From positions 3,496,001 through 3,560,000 of the forward strand of contig NZ_CP016359.1 of the NCBI RefSeq assembly GCF_001951155.1: 64,000 bases of DNA. Reading direction: 5' to 3'. A program made the position numbers and the translations under genes. How positions within the stretch are numbered: the first letter of the stretch is position 1; every line of letters begins with the position of its first letter. Shown here piece after piece: positions 12,739 to 21,326 of the stretch. A model generated the notes under the pieces. The model was not told where the DNA came from. It saw nothing but the letters and a program-made list of their open reading frames with translations, and ran no database searches. The DNA is from Christiangramia flava JLT2011 (lineage in GTDB: Bacteria; Bacteroidota; Bacteroidia; Flavobacteriales; Flavobacteriaceae).

Positions 12739-15386
12739 TGGAAGAAAACCAAGAAGGAGCTCAGGAAGAGCAGTTCAATACTAACAAAGAAGAATTAATT
12801 AAGGTCACTGGCATGTACAAGGACTGGTTCCTTGACTATGCTTCCTACGTAATCCTGGAGCGTGCCGTTCCCGCTATCGAAGATGGTTTCAAACCGGTAC
12901 AACGCAGGATCATGCATTCCATGAAAGACCTGGATGATGGCCGATATAATAAAGTGGCCAATATCGTTGGTCACACCATGCAATATCATCCTCATGGCGA
13001 TGCAAGTATTGGGGATGCCATGGTGCAGATTGGTCAAAAAGACCTTTTAATCGATACCCAGGGAAACTGGGGGAACATCCTAACAGGCGACCGTGCCGCA
13101 GCACCCCGGTATATCGAGGCAAGACTTTCCAAGTTTGCGCTGGAAGTATTGTATTCTCCAAAACTTACCGAATGGCAACTAAGTTATGACGGCAGGAAGC
13201 AGGAACCGGTAAACCTTCCCGTAAAATTCCCATTGTTACTGGCACAGGGCGCGGAAGGTATTGCGGTAGGTTTGAGCACGAGAGTGCTTCCGCATAACTT
13301 CAATGAATTGATCGATGCATCGATCAGGCATCTTCGCGGCAAAAGTTTTAAGATCGTCCCAGATTTTCCAACCGGCGGCATCGCAGATGTTTCCGACTAT
13401 AAAGATGGGAAAAGAGGAGGACGCGTCCGCGTTCGGGCTAAGATTAACCAGGTAGATAAAAATACCCTGGCTATTACCGAAATTCCTTTTGGCACCACGA
13501 CTACCAGCCTGATCGATAGTATTCTGAAGGCTAATGATAAGGGCAAGATCAAGATCAAACGCATTGAGGACAATACTGCGGCAGAAGTAGAGATCCTGAT
13601 TCATCTGCCCAATAATATTTCACCAGATAAAACCATCGATGCGTTGTATGCATTTACCCAATGCGAAAATTCAGTTTCTCCTTTAGGTTGCGTAATCATT
13701 GATCACAAACCAATTTTCCTTGGAGTTTCTGATGTCCTGCGCCAGTCGACAGATCATACACTGGAATTGCTGCGTCGTGAACTGGAGATCAAATTACACG
13801 AATTACAGGAACAATGGCACTTTGCGTCCCTGGAGCGGATCTTTATTGAAAACAGGATCTACCGGGATATTGAAGAGGAAGAAACCTGGGAAGGTGTGAT
13901 CAGCGCCATTGATAAAGGACTTCAACCCCACGTGAAGCACCTGATTCGTGAAGTAACCGAAGAAGATATCGTGCGCCTAACGGAAATCAGGATCAAAAGA
14001 ATTTCCAAATTCGATATCGACAAGGCCCAGCAAAAGATCGAAGCCCTGGAAGGCGAGATCGAACAGGTGAAACACCAGCTGGACAATATTGTAGATTTTG
14101 CAGTAGACTATTTCAAAAAACTGAAAAAAGATTACGGGGAAGGACGTGAACGCAAAACCGAACTTCGAATCTTTGATGATATTGAGGCCACGAAAGTCGT
14201 GATCAGGAACACGAAACTCTACGTAAACCGAAAAGAAGGCTTTATCGGTACGTCGCTAAAAAAAGACGAATACGTTACCGATTGTTCCGATATTGATGAT
14301 GTGATCTGCTTTACAGCAGACGGGAAAATGATGGTAACCAAGGTAGATACCAAGACCTTCATTGGAAAAGACATCATTCATGTGGCGATTTTCAAGAAAA
14401 AAGACAAACGAACGATCTACAATATGATCTATCGTGATGGAAAAGCCGGGAATTCGTATGTAAAAAGATTTGCCGTCACTTCGATTACGCGGGATCGCGA
14501 GTATGATCTTACCAACGAAAAGAAAGATTCAAAAGTGCTCTATTTTTCTGCAAACCCTAATGGTGAAGCGGAAGTTGTTACCGTTTTACTAAGACAGGTA
14601 GGAAGCATCAGGAAACTGAAATTTGATTTGGATTTTGCGGAAGTTATGATCAAAGGTCGTAACGTTAAAGGAAATATCGTCACAAAATATTCCGTGAAAC
14701 GAATTGAATTAAAAGAAGAAGGCGTTTCTACGCTGAAACCTCGCAGGATCTGGTTTGACGATACCGTTAAAAGACTAAATGTAGATGGTCGCGGAGAGTT
14801 GCTTGGAGAATTTCGCGGGGATGATCGCTTACTGATCATTACCCAGGACGGGGTAGCCAAAACCATTAAACCGGAACTAATCACGCGTTTTGACGAAGAA
14901 ATAGTCGTTCTGGAAAAGTGGATTCCTAAAAAGCCCATTTCTGCTATTTACTGGGAATCAGAAAAAGAACGTTATTATGTGAAGCGTTTTTTGATTGATA
15001 ATCCAGACAAGGAAGAAAAGTTCATCAGTGAACATCCTAATTCTTACCTCGAGATCGTTTCGACCGATTATTACCCGATGGCAGAAATTGTTTTCACCAA
15101 AACTAAAGGAAAGGATCGCCGACCCAATGAGGAAATAAATCTTGAAGAATTCATTTCAGTAAAAGGAATTAAGGCTCTTGGAAACCAGTTAACTACTGAA
15201 AAAGTAAATCAGATAAACTTACTGGATCCTTTGCCGTATGAAACTCCGGAACCTGCGCAAGAAGAAGTAGAAAAGGAAGAGCCGGAAGAGGAAAAGCAAA
15301 CTTCCGAAGACGATAAAATAGAATTAAAAGACATCCGGAAAGCTGATACCTCTTCAGAAAGCCAGACCAAATTATTTGATGATTAA
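12738..15386 (+). CDS. parC: DNA topoisomerase IV subunit A
   Basis: The 882-residue protein is the DNA-cleaving subunit of topoisomerase IV. The catalytic tyrosine is Tyr125 in RAAAPRYIEARL, and the preceding winged-helix segment has HPHGDASIGDAMV. A long coiled-coil region (about 430-475) and C-terminal beta-pinwheel blades follow; I see no GyrA box (QRRGGKG-like), which supports ParC over GyrA. The last 45 residues are an acidic, low-complexity tail (EEVEKEEPEEEKQ) ending SQTKLFDD. The start overlaps the stop of the unknown membrane protein and the stop overlaps the mscL start, both as TAATG, making a four-gene coupled unit. Confidence 0.95.
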   Translation: MEENQEGAQEEQFNTNKEELIKVTGMYKDWFLDYASYVILERAVPAIEDGFKPVQRRIMHSMKDLDDGRYNKVANIVGHTMQYHPHGDASIGDAMVQIGQKDLLIDTQGNWGNILTGDRAAAPRYIEARLSKFALEVLYSPKLTEWQLSYDGRKQEPVNLPVKFPLLLAQGAEGIAVGLSTRVLPHNFNELIDASIRHLRGKSFKIVPDFPTGGIADVSDYKDGKRGGRVRVRAKINQVDKNTLAITEIPFGTTTTSLIDSILKANDKGKIKIKRIEDNTAAEVEILIHLPNNISPDKTIDALYAFTQCENSVSPLGCVIIDHKPIFLGVSDVLRQSTDHTLELLRRELEIKLHELQEQWHFASLERIFIENRIYRDIEEEETWEGVISAIDKGLQPHVKHLIREVTEEDIVRLTEIRIKRISKFDIDKAQQKIEALEGEIEQVKHQLDNIVDFAVDYFKKLKKDYGEGRERKTELRIFDDIEATKVVIRNTKLYVNRKEGFIGTSLKKDEYVTDCSDIDDVICFTADGKMMVTKVDTKTFIGKDIIHVAIFKKKDKRTIYNMIYRDGKAGNSYVKRFAVTSITRDREYDLTNEKKDSKVLYFSANPNGEAEVVTVLLRQVGSIRKLKFDLDFAEVMIKGRNVKGNIVTKYSVKRIELKEEGVSTLKPRRIWFDDTVKRLNVDGRGELLGEFRGDDRLLIITQDGVAKTIKPELITRFDEEIVVLEKWIPKKPISAIYWESEKERYYVKRFLIDNPDKEEKFISEHPNSYLEIVSTDYYPMAEIVFTKTKGKDRRPNEEINLEEFISVKGIKALGNQLTTEKVNQINLLDPLPYETPEPAQEEVEKEEPEEEKQTSEDDKIELKDIRKADTSSESQTKLFDD

Positions 15387-15826
15387 TGGGATTGATAAAG
15401 GAATTTAAAGATTTTGCCGTCAAGGGAAATATGGTCGATATGGCCATTGGTATTATCATTGGCGCGGCTTTCAGTACGATCGTGGACAGCCTGGTCAAAC
15501 AAATCATTTCACCACCGCTCAGCTTACTCACAGGTGAGATCAATTTTGAAGATAAAAAATGGGTGTTACGAGAGGCAATTGGCACTCATGGGAGCCCGAA
15601 TTACCTGGAGGAAGTTTCTATTGGCTACGGAATTTTCATCCAGTCGGTTATTAATTTCCTGATAGTTGGCTTTGTATTATTCCTATTTGTAAGATTTATG
15701 AATCGTTTCCGTGAAAAAGCCGAAGATCCTAAAAATACTCAGGTAAAAACCCCCAAAGACATTGAGTTGCTATCGAAGATCGCAGACCAGATGGAAGAGC
15801 AGAATCAGATGCTGCGCGATCGATAA
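15386..15826 (+). CDS. mscL: large-conductance mechanosensitive channel
   Basis: This is MscL: 146 residues, with the amphipathic N-terminus MGLIKEFKDFAVKGN, the pore-lining first helix DMAIGIIIGAAFSTIVDSLV, a periplasmic loop, a second membrane helix (about 78-103) and a C-terminal helical bundle (KDIELLSKIADQMEEQ). It forms a homopentameric emergency valve in the inner membrane that opens on hypo-osmotic shock. Its ATG overlaps the parC stop by one base, so it is probably expressed with topoisomerase IV. It ends 13 nt from the convergent lipoprotein gene. Confidence 0.96.
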   Translation: MGLIKEFKDFAVKGNMVDMAIGIIIGAAFSTIVDSLVKQIISPPLSLLTGEINFEDKKWVLREAIGTHGSPNYLEEVSIGYGIFIQSVINFLIVGFVLFLFVRFMNRFREKAEDPKNTQVKTPKDIELLSKIADQMEEQNQMLRDR

Positions 15827-15839
15827 GCAAAATACGGGG

Positions 15840-16214
15840 CTATTCTGAAATTTTGGTGACAGAACCACGAGACTTTTTAGGGTCACCAACCTGCCCATAT
15901 TCAAAGGTATAACCATCTTTACTGGTCGTAAGGATCTTCATATGGATCGCTTTTTCTTCAGCCATTCCATCAGGATGTAAATTCTTCAGGATATACTCGC
16001 AATCGTTTATCCAGCGGATAGAAGAAGTATCGACTTTTCCTCGAAATTCCTCGATTTCAGTCGAATCATTCCTAATGAAAGTAGAGGTGACCATCTCTCC
16101 GTTAATATACGATTTGAACTCAAAGGTGCCGGTATGAAAATCCTCACAGTTTCTTTCCGCGTTAAAGCAGGAAATCATAGAGAATACCACAATTAAAATA
16201 ACGAACTTTCTCAT
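15840..16214 (-). CDS. small lipoprotein, function unknown
   Basis: The 124-residue product has a type II signal peptide with lipobox MISC (Cys16) and a small beta-rich mature domain with FEFKSYINGEM, IRWINDCEYIL and YTFEYGQVGD. The WINDCEY segment resembles small flavobacterial lipoproteins that, from memory, are sometimes labelled DNA topoisomerase IV. Nothing in this sequence resembles a topoisomerase, and the label probably comes from position next to parC. It should be anchored in the inner or outer membrane facing the periplasm. Confidence 0.8.
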   Translation of the reverse strand: MRKFVILIVVFSMISCFNAERNCEDFHTGTFEFKSYINGEMVTSTFIRNDSTEIEEFRGKVDTSSIRWINDCEYILKNLHPDGMAEEKAIHMKILTTSKDGYTFEYGQVGDPKKSRGSVTKISE

Positions 16215-16245
16215 GCTGCAAAGTAATCTAAAATAGCGCAGCTAA

Positions 16246-16653
16246 TCAATTCTCAAAGGCATCAAATGTGCCGTCATCATAAAATATCACGATTTTTTGA
16301 ATAGTTCTTTTTTCTGAATTTTTTGGAACCTCCTGAAAGTTCATAGCTTCATTTGATTTTGTCGGCACCTGAACTGTTGGAGTGGGAACAATTTTTTCTC
16401 GCTCAGCTTTCGGAGTAGTGGAATTAGATTTGGGAAAACTGCCTTTTCCATTTAGGAGCCAGTACAATTCCACTTCAGGAAAACCTTTAACAACCTTCAT
16501 CACGAATTCCAGACTGGGTTTATTTCTTCCTGAAATGATATGCGAAATAGAAGACCTTCCCACATCGATACGATCAGCAAAGGCAGCTGCAGACAGCTCG
16601 TAAAATTCCATGATTTTCGTAAGTCTAATAGAGAAATCTTCCGTGTTTACCAT
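16246..16653 (-). CDS. XRE-family helix-turn-helix regulator
   Basis: This 135-residue protein has an N-terminal Cro/C1-type HTH (about 8-62) with LSAAAFADRIDVGRSSISHI as the core turn and recognition helix, followed by NKPSLEFVMKVVKGFPEVE and the motif LYWLLNGKG. A Ser/Thr/Pro-rich linker (about 75-110) leads to a short C-terminal strand pair IVIFYDDGTFDAFEN. It is probably a DNA-binding repressor. The upstream region, shared with the M14 peptidase, contains dyads that overlap -7 elements in both directions, so autoregulation and control of the neighbour are plausible. Confidence 0.88.
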   Translation of the reverse strand: MVNTEDFSIRLTKIMEFYELSAAAFADRIDVGRSSISHIISGRNKPSLEFVMKVVKGFPEVELYWLLNGKGSFPKSNSTTPKAEREKIVPTPTVQVPTKSNEAMNFQEVPKNSEKRTIQKIVIFYDDGTFDAFEN

Positions 16654-16680
16654 TGTAAATTATACTACCATTATACTGAT

Positions 16681-16694
16681 GTTACAAATGTAAC
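16681..16694 (-). promoter_or_regulatory. dyad overlapping the -7 element of the XRE gene
   Basis: On the minus strand the sequence is GTTACATTTGTAAC, a 6-bp inverted repeat with a 2-nt centre. It contains an exact Bacteroidota -7 box TACATTTG (16685-16692), 31 nt before the XRE start codon. The 12-base core TTACATTTGTAA recurs exactly at 16905-16916 on the plus strand. Operator function is inferred. Confidence 0.55.
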
Positions 16695-16790
16695 TTAAAA
16701 AGTTCGAACCGGAAAATTAAATATATAACGCCTCATAAATCGATGTATAAATTTAAAGTTTATATTCTTTTAATGACACATAACTAATTG

Positions 16791-16811
16791 AAAGTATAGT
16801 ATTTATACTTT
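16791..16811. repeat. AT-rich inverted repeat in the divergent intergenic region
   Basis: Perfect 8-bp arms AAAGTATA and TATACTTT enclose a 5-nt loop, midway between the XRE and M14 genes. No T-run follows, so it is not a typical terminator. It may be a binding site for a further regulator, or chance in AT-rich DNA. Confidence 0.4.
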
Positions 16812-16903
16812 AAAAATAAGTTTGTTGGATTTATTCCAAAGCACTGGAGGTGTGAATTCCTTGAATTGTTTACAAAAGTACATCGCGAACCCTGTCCAAT
16901 CTG

Positions 16904-16917
16904 TTTACATTTGTAAA
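16904..16917 (+). promoter_or_regulatory. dyad overlapping the -7 element of the M14 peptidase gene
   Basis: TTTACATTTGTAAA is a perfect 6-bp inverted repeat with a TT centre. It contains an exact -7 box TACATTTG (16906-16913) and shares a 12-base core with the dyad before the XRE gene. If this is the promoter, transcription starts near 16920, leaving too little leader for ATG 16925 and favouring ATG 16943. Confidence 0.55.
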
Positions 16918-16942
16918 ATCAATTATGTTTAGTTTTGTAAAC

Positions 16943-18100
16943 ATGGAAAAATTACTCGAAGAGTTTCGTACGAAACGGGCCTATCAAACGATCAAATGGA
17001 AGGCTGCTTCAGGAAGATATATTACGCTGGCCGATCTTAAAAAGATCAAATCAAAGTTCGATCGATTTTATCAATTTGAGAAAATTGGAGAATCAGTTGA
17101 GGAACGAAAAATCTATCAAATTAAAATAGGAAGTGGACCAATAAAAATTCTAGCTTGGTCACAAATGCACGGAAATGAATCCACGACCACTAAGGCTATT
17201 TTTGATCTTATTGCATTTTTTAATCATTATAAGGACCATGAGGAGATCAAAAAACTACTTCAGCAGATCACTTTGGTGTGTGTTCCGATCCTCAACCCCG
17301 ATGGCGCCAAATATTACACCCGTGTCAATGCGAATCATGTAGACCTGAATCGTGACATGCAACGCCTTTCACAGCCTGAAAGCAGCATATTGCGGAAGCT
17401 GTCAAAAGAATTTCAGCCAGATTACTGCCTCAATCTTCACGATCAACGCACCATTTTTAGTGCAGGACCCACAAACAACCCGGCGGTATTGAGCTTTTTG
17501 ACGCCCGCCCGGGATGAAGAGCGCACTATTGACGAAACTCGAGAAGAAAGCATGGCTCTTATAGCTACGATGGCTGATTATTTAAAACCGGAACTAGAGA
17601 ATAAAATAGGTAGATATGATGATGGTTTTAATATTAATTGTGCAGGTGATACGTTTCAGTCAGAAGGAATTCCTACAATTCTTTTTGAAGCAGGACATTT
17701 TCCGGGGGATTATCAAAGGGAAGAAACACGCCGGTATATATTCCTGGCACTTATTTCCGGACTTGCTGCCATCGCGAACGATAATACGGTAGATTTCCAT
17801 AAATATTTCGATCTTCCGGAAAATCAGAAGTTATTTCGCGATGTGATCATTCGTAATGTTGATTTTGAAGGAAGTCTCGTTGATGTGGTCATTCAATTTA
17901 AGGAAACATTAAAGAATGGAAAGCTCAGATTCGTTCCGATTATAGAAAAAATCGGTCAGTCCATCCAGCAAATCGGGCACCGGGAAATAGATGCACAGAA
18001 TGAAAAAATCCGAATTGCAGGGGAGGAGCTCCTTATCGAAAACGTTGTAGTTAATAAAATCTTCTTAAAATCAACAGAAATTCCAATTAAAATGGAATAA
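16943..18100 (+). CDS. M14-family zinc carboxypeptidase
   Basis: This 385-residue peptidase has the M14 zinc signature HGNES (His and Glu ligands) in SQMHGNESTTTK, the substrate-binding region VPILNPDGAKYYTRVNAN followed by DLNRD, the third zinc ligand in YCLNLHDQR, and the catalytic Glu in LFEAGHFPGDY. There is no signal peptide, so it appears cytosolic and may process peptides or peptidoglycan fragments; the substrate is unknown. A frame-consistent ATG exists 18 nt upstream (16925). I chose 16943 because the likely -7 box sits immediately before the upstream ATG. It is divergent from the XRE gene and followed by an Lrp regulator. Confidence 0.88.
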   Translation: MEKLLEEFRTKRAYQTIKWKAASGRYITLADLKKIKSKFDRFYQFEKIGESVEERKIYQIKIGSGPIKILAWSQMHGNESTTTKAIFDLIAFFNHYKDHEEIKKLLQQITLVCVPILNPDGAKYYTRVNANHVDLNRDMQRLSQPESSILRKLSKEFQPDYCLNLHDQRTIFSAGPTNNPAVLSFLTPARDEERTIDETREESMALIATMADYLKPELENKIGRYDDGFNINCAGDTFQSEGIPTILFEAGHFPGDYQREETRRYIFLALISGLAAIANDNTVDFHKYFDLPENQKLFRDVIIRNVDFEGSLVDVVIQFKETLKNGKLRFVPIIEKIGQSIQQIGHREIDAQNEKIRIAGEELLIENVVVNKIFLKSTEIPIKME

Positions 18101-18138
18101 TTGTCGAATTAACTGATAATAATTCAATGAATTTGTAT

Positions 18139-18146
18139 TATTTTTG
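18139..18146 (+). promoter_or_regulatory. Bacteroidota -7 element for the Lrp gene
   Basis: TATTTTTG matches TAnnTTTG exactly and lies 25 nt before the lrp-like ATG. No clear -33 TTG is seen at the usual spacing. Confidence 0.5.
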
Positions 18147-18171
18147 AACTTCATTAAAAAGTAGTTTAGAA

Positions 18172-18651
18172 ATGGCCAAGTTTAAATTAGACGAGACCGA
18201 TCACCAGATCCTCGATATGCTTATCGAAAATACGCGTACTCCTTTTACAGATATCGCGAAAAAATTGTTAATATCTGCAGGGACGGTGCATGTGAGGGTT
18301 AAAAAAATGGAAGAAGCCGGTATTATCATCGGGTCATCCCTTACTTTGGATTATAAAAAATTAGGATATGCCTTTATCGCCTATGTGGGGGTGTTCCTTA
18401 AAAATACTTCTCAGACAAAATTCGTTTTGGAACGTATCAATGAAATTCCTTTCGTGACCGTGGCCCACGTGACCACCGGGAAGTTCAACGTATTTTGTAA
18501 GGTAAGAGCACGCAATACTCAACATGCCAAAGAGATCATCTTTCAGTTAGATGATATCGAAGGTGTTTACCGTACCGAGACCATGATTTCTCTGGAAGAG
18601 AGCATTAATGATAAGAAACGTTTGATGCATTCAATTTTTAAAGAATTGTAA
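18172..18651 (+). CDS. Lrp/AsnC-family transcriptional regulator
   Basis: The 159-residue protein has the standard architecture: an N-terminal winged HTH (about 5-55; LDETDHQILDMLIENTR and ISAGTVHVRVKKMEEAGII) and a C-terminal RAM ligand-binding/oligomerisation domain (about 65-150; YVGVFLKNTS, VTTGKFNVFCKV, IEGVYRTETMISL). Members bind DNA as dimers to octamers and respond to amino acids. The target here is unknown; ppc lies directly downstream but is separated by a terminator. It differs from E. coli Lrp enough that I do not assign a symbol. Confidence 0.93.
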   Translation: MAKFKLDETDHQILDMLIENTRTPFTDIAKKLLISAGTVHVRVKKMEEAGIIIGSSLTLDYKKLGYAFIAYVGVFLKNTSQTKFVLERINEIPFVTVAHVTTGKFNVFCKVRARNTQHAKEIIFQLDDIEGVYRTETMISLEESINDKKRLMHSIFKEL

Positions 18652-18674
18652 GCAGTCCTAAACTTTTATTAAAG

Positions 18675-18708
18675 ACCCTTTAGGCTGCTTGGCTTAAAGG
18701 GTTTTTTT
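18675..18708 (+). terminator. intrinsic terminator after the Lrp-family gene
   Basis: Arms ACCCTTTA and TAAAGGGT (8 bp) with a 12-nt loop are followed by seven T. It ends the lrp-like transcript. TAACTTTA at 18710-18717, one base off the -7 consensus, directly follows it and may start ppc transcription. Confidence 0.8.
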
Positions 18709-18752
18709 ATAACTTTAAATTTAACCGAAAAACCAAGAAAGAAATTTAATTT

Positions 18753-21326
18753 ATGAACAGAGAACCGAGACTCGACCGATTCAATGATAATGTTCTGGCA
18801 AAATATCAGGTATACAACAGTATCTTCCTGACTTTGCCGTACGACGACATCAAGAAGACGGGGGCGCTGCTTCCTCTTTTTCTTGAAATTTGCGAATCTG
18901 GTTTTGAGCAAAACAAGAACCCTTCAGAAATTGTTGAACGTTTTTTTCAGAAATATGGTGAAGATCCTACGGAAGAAGAAAAGGTAGCCTTGCTATTCCG
19001 CTTCATTCAGTATATTGAAAGACAAGTTGTACTTTTTGATGCTATTGAAGATGCTTCTTTCCCCATCGTAAATAATATGGACGGCCGCGGAACTTTACGA
19101 AGTGTCAAGGAAGAAGCTGAAGCTACCCAGAAACTGGATGAGTTGAAGAAATTCCTGAAACGTTTTAAAGTGAGGCCAACCCTTACAGCCCACCCAACTC
19201 AGTTCTATCCTGGTTCTGTTCTTGGTATTATTACTGACCTGGATAAGGCCATTCAGAAAAATGACCTGACCAGAATCAAACAATTACTGGCTCAGTTAGG
19301 GAAAACACCATTTTTCAAGAAAGAGAAACCTACTCCGTTAGACGAGGCGATCAGCCTGATCTGGTATTTTGAAAATGTGTTCTACCAGAGTGCCAGTAAA
19401 ATCCATAATTACATTCAGCAGAATATCTTTGACGGAGAAGATATCGGCAACCAGGTTATCAATTTAGGCTTCTGGCCTGGAGGTGACCGCGATGGAAATC
19501 CGTTTGTTACAACAGATATAACCTTGCAGGTAGCTCAGCGATTGAGGAAGACCATTTTGCTAAATTATTACAGAGACGTTCGTAAACTGAAGCGAAGACT
19601 AACCTTCAGAGGCGTGCATGAAATGGTGGGAGAGATCGAAAGTGCACTCTACGAAATGGCAGTAACACCTAAGGATGTTATTAAACTGAAGCTTGAAGAT
19701 TTTAAATCTAAGTTGCATCAAATCAAAGATGTATTAGAAGAAAAACATCAGTCATTATTTATTGATGACGTAAATGATTTACTGAACAAGCTCGATCTTT
19801 TCGGTTATCATTTTGCCACTTTGGATATTCGCCAGGATTCACGAATTCACCAAAGCGTTTTAGAAGAAGTGGTAAAAACAAGCCCTTCAGAATTATATCC
19901 GGATAATTTTTCGGAATTGAGTGAAGAAGAGCAGGTAAAGATTCTGAGCACCGTTAAAGGTAAACTGGATCCTGATTCTTTTGAAGAAGGTATGGCTAAA
20001 GCTACCATTTCATCTATTTACGCCATGAAGGAGATTCAGAAGAAAAACGGTGAAGCCGGAGCCAATCGATATATCATCAGTAACTGCGGAAGCGTACAGG
20101 GTGTCCTGCAACCATTTGCATTTCTTAGATCTTGTGACTGGGAAGAACCTACAGTAGATGTGATTCCGTTATTCGAAACAGTCCCAGATCTTCAGGACGC
20201 GCATAATGTGATGGAGCAACTCTATACCAATCCGGAATACAAAGCACACCTGGAACGCCGCGGAAACAAACAAACCATTATGCTAGGTTTCAGCGATGGT
20301 ACTAAAGACGGGGGTTACCTGATGGCCAACTGGAGTATTTACAAAGCCAAAGAAGCTTTAACTAAAATTTCCAGAGAATACGGTATCAAGGTCGTCTTTT
20401 TTGACGGTCGTGGAGGACCACCGGCGCGTGGAGGAGGAAAAACTCACCAGTTCTATGCTTCTCTTGGACCTACTATTGAAAATGAGGAAATCCAGATCAC
20501 GGTACAAGGGCAAACCATTAGTTCCAACTTCGGAACCCGGGATTCCTGTACCTATAACCTGGAACAACTGGTAAGTGCCGGTATTTCCAATGAAGTTTTC
20601 AATCCGGAAAAGAATCGTTTGCGAGAGGATGATCGTCAAACAATGACCGATCTTGCAGAGATTTCCTATGAAACATATATGGACTTCAAAAAACACCCAC
20701 GATTCATTCCATATCTTGAGAAAATGAGTACGCTGAAGTATTATGCCAAAACCAACATTGGTAGCAGGCCTTCTTCAAGGAATAAATCAGCGGAACTGAA
20801 TTTAAGCGATCTGCGTGCTATTCCGTTTGTTGGAAGCTGGAGTCAGCTAAAACAGAACGTTCCGGGATTCTTCGGAGTGGGAACAGCAATGGAAGCGCTG
20901 GATAAAAAAGGCGAATTCGATCGTGTAAAACAGTTGTATGAGAATTCAGATTTTTTCAAAACGCTACTGGAAAATAGCATGATGAGTCTTACCAAGTCAT
21001 TCTTTCCTTTGACAGCGTATATGAAAAATGATCCTGAATTTGGAGAGTTCTGGGAGCTGATTCATGAAGAATTTGAGCGTACTAAAAAGATGTTACTGAA
21101 AGTGACTGGTTACAATACTTTGATGCAGAACCAGCCTGCCGGAAGAGCTTCGATCCAGGCGCGTGAAAGAATTGTGTTACCATTACTAACCATTCAGCAG
21201 CACGCTTTAAGAATGGTGCAGCAATTAAGTAAAGAAAATGTAGATGACGAGCGTTTGGAAACATATGAGAAAATGGTAACCCGTTCTCTCTATGGAAATA
21301 TCAACGCCAGTCGTAATTCAGCATAA
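18753..21326 (+). CDS. ppc: phosphoenolpyruvate carboxylase, divergent type
   Basis: The 857-residue enzyme carboxylates PEP to oxaloacetate to refill the TCA cycle. The catalytic His147 lies in TAHPTQ (TAHPTE in E. coli) and GGDRDGNPFVT is intact. The glycine loop, FHGRGGSxGRGG in E. coli, reads FDGRGGPPARGGG with Asp551 at the His position. The C-terminus NINASRNSA is a variant of the usual RNTG ending. I think these changes are typical of Bacteroidota PPC, but this is from memory. It heads a coupled operon: the dinB-like ATG follows its stop with no gap. Confidence 0.95.
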   Translation: MNREPRLDRFNDNVLAKYQVYNSIFLTLPYDDIKKTGALLPLFLEICESGFEQNKNPSEIVERFFQKYGEDPTEEEKVALLFRFIQYIERQVVLFDAIEDASFPIVNNMDGRGTLRSVKEEAEATQKLDELKKFLKRFKVRPTLTAHPTQFYPGSVLGIITDLDKAIQKNDLTRIKQLLAQLGKTPFFKKEKPTPLDEAISLIWYFENVFYQSASKIHNYIQQNIFDGEDIGNQVINLGFWPGGDRDGNPFVTTDITLQVAQRLRKTILLNYYRDVRKLKRRLTFRGVHEMVGEIESALYEMAVTPKDVIKLKLEDFKSKLHQIKDVLEEKHQSLFIDDVNDLLNKLDLFGYHFATLDIRQDSRIHQSVLEEVVKTSPSELYPDNFSELSEEEQVKILSTVKGKLDPDSFEEGMAKATISSIYAMKEIQKKNGEAGANRYIISNCGSVQGVLQPFAFLRSCDWEEPTVDVIPLFETVPDLQDAHNVMEQLYTNPEYKAHLERRGNKQTIMLGFSDGTKDGGYLMANWSIYKAKEALTKISREYGIKVVFFDGRGGPPARGGGKTHQFYASLGPTIENEEIQITVQGQTISSNFGTRDSCTYNLEQLVSAGISNEVFNPEKNRLREDDRQTMTDLAEISYETYMDFKKHPRFIPYLEKMSTLKYYAKTNIGSRPSSRNKSAELNLSDLRAIPFVGSWSQLKQNVPGFFGVGTAMEALDKKGEFDRVKQLYENSDFFKTLLENSMMSLTKSFFPLTAYMKNDPEFGEFWELIHEEFERTKKMLLKVTGYNTLMQNQPAGRASIQARERIVLPLLTIQQHALRMVQQLSKENVDDERLETYEKMVTRSLYGNINASRNSA

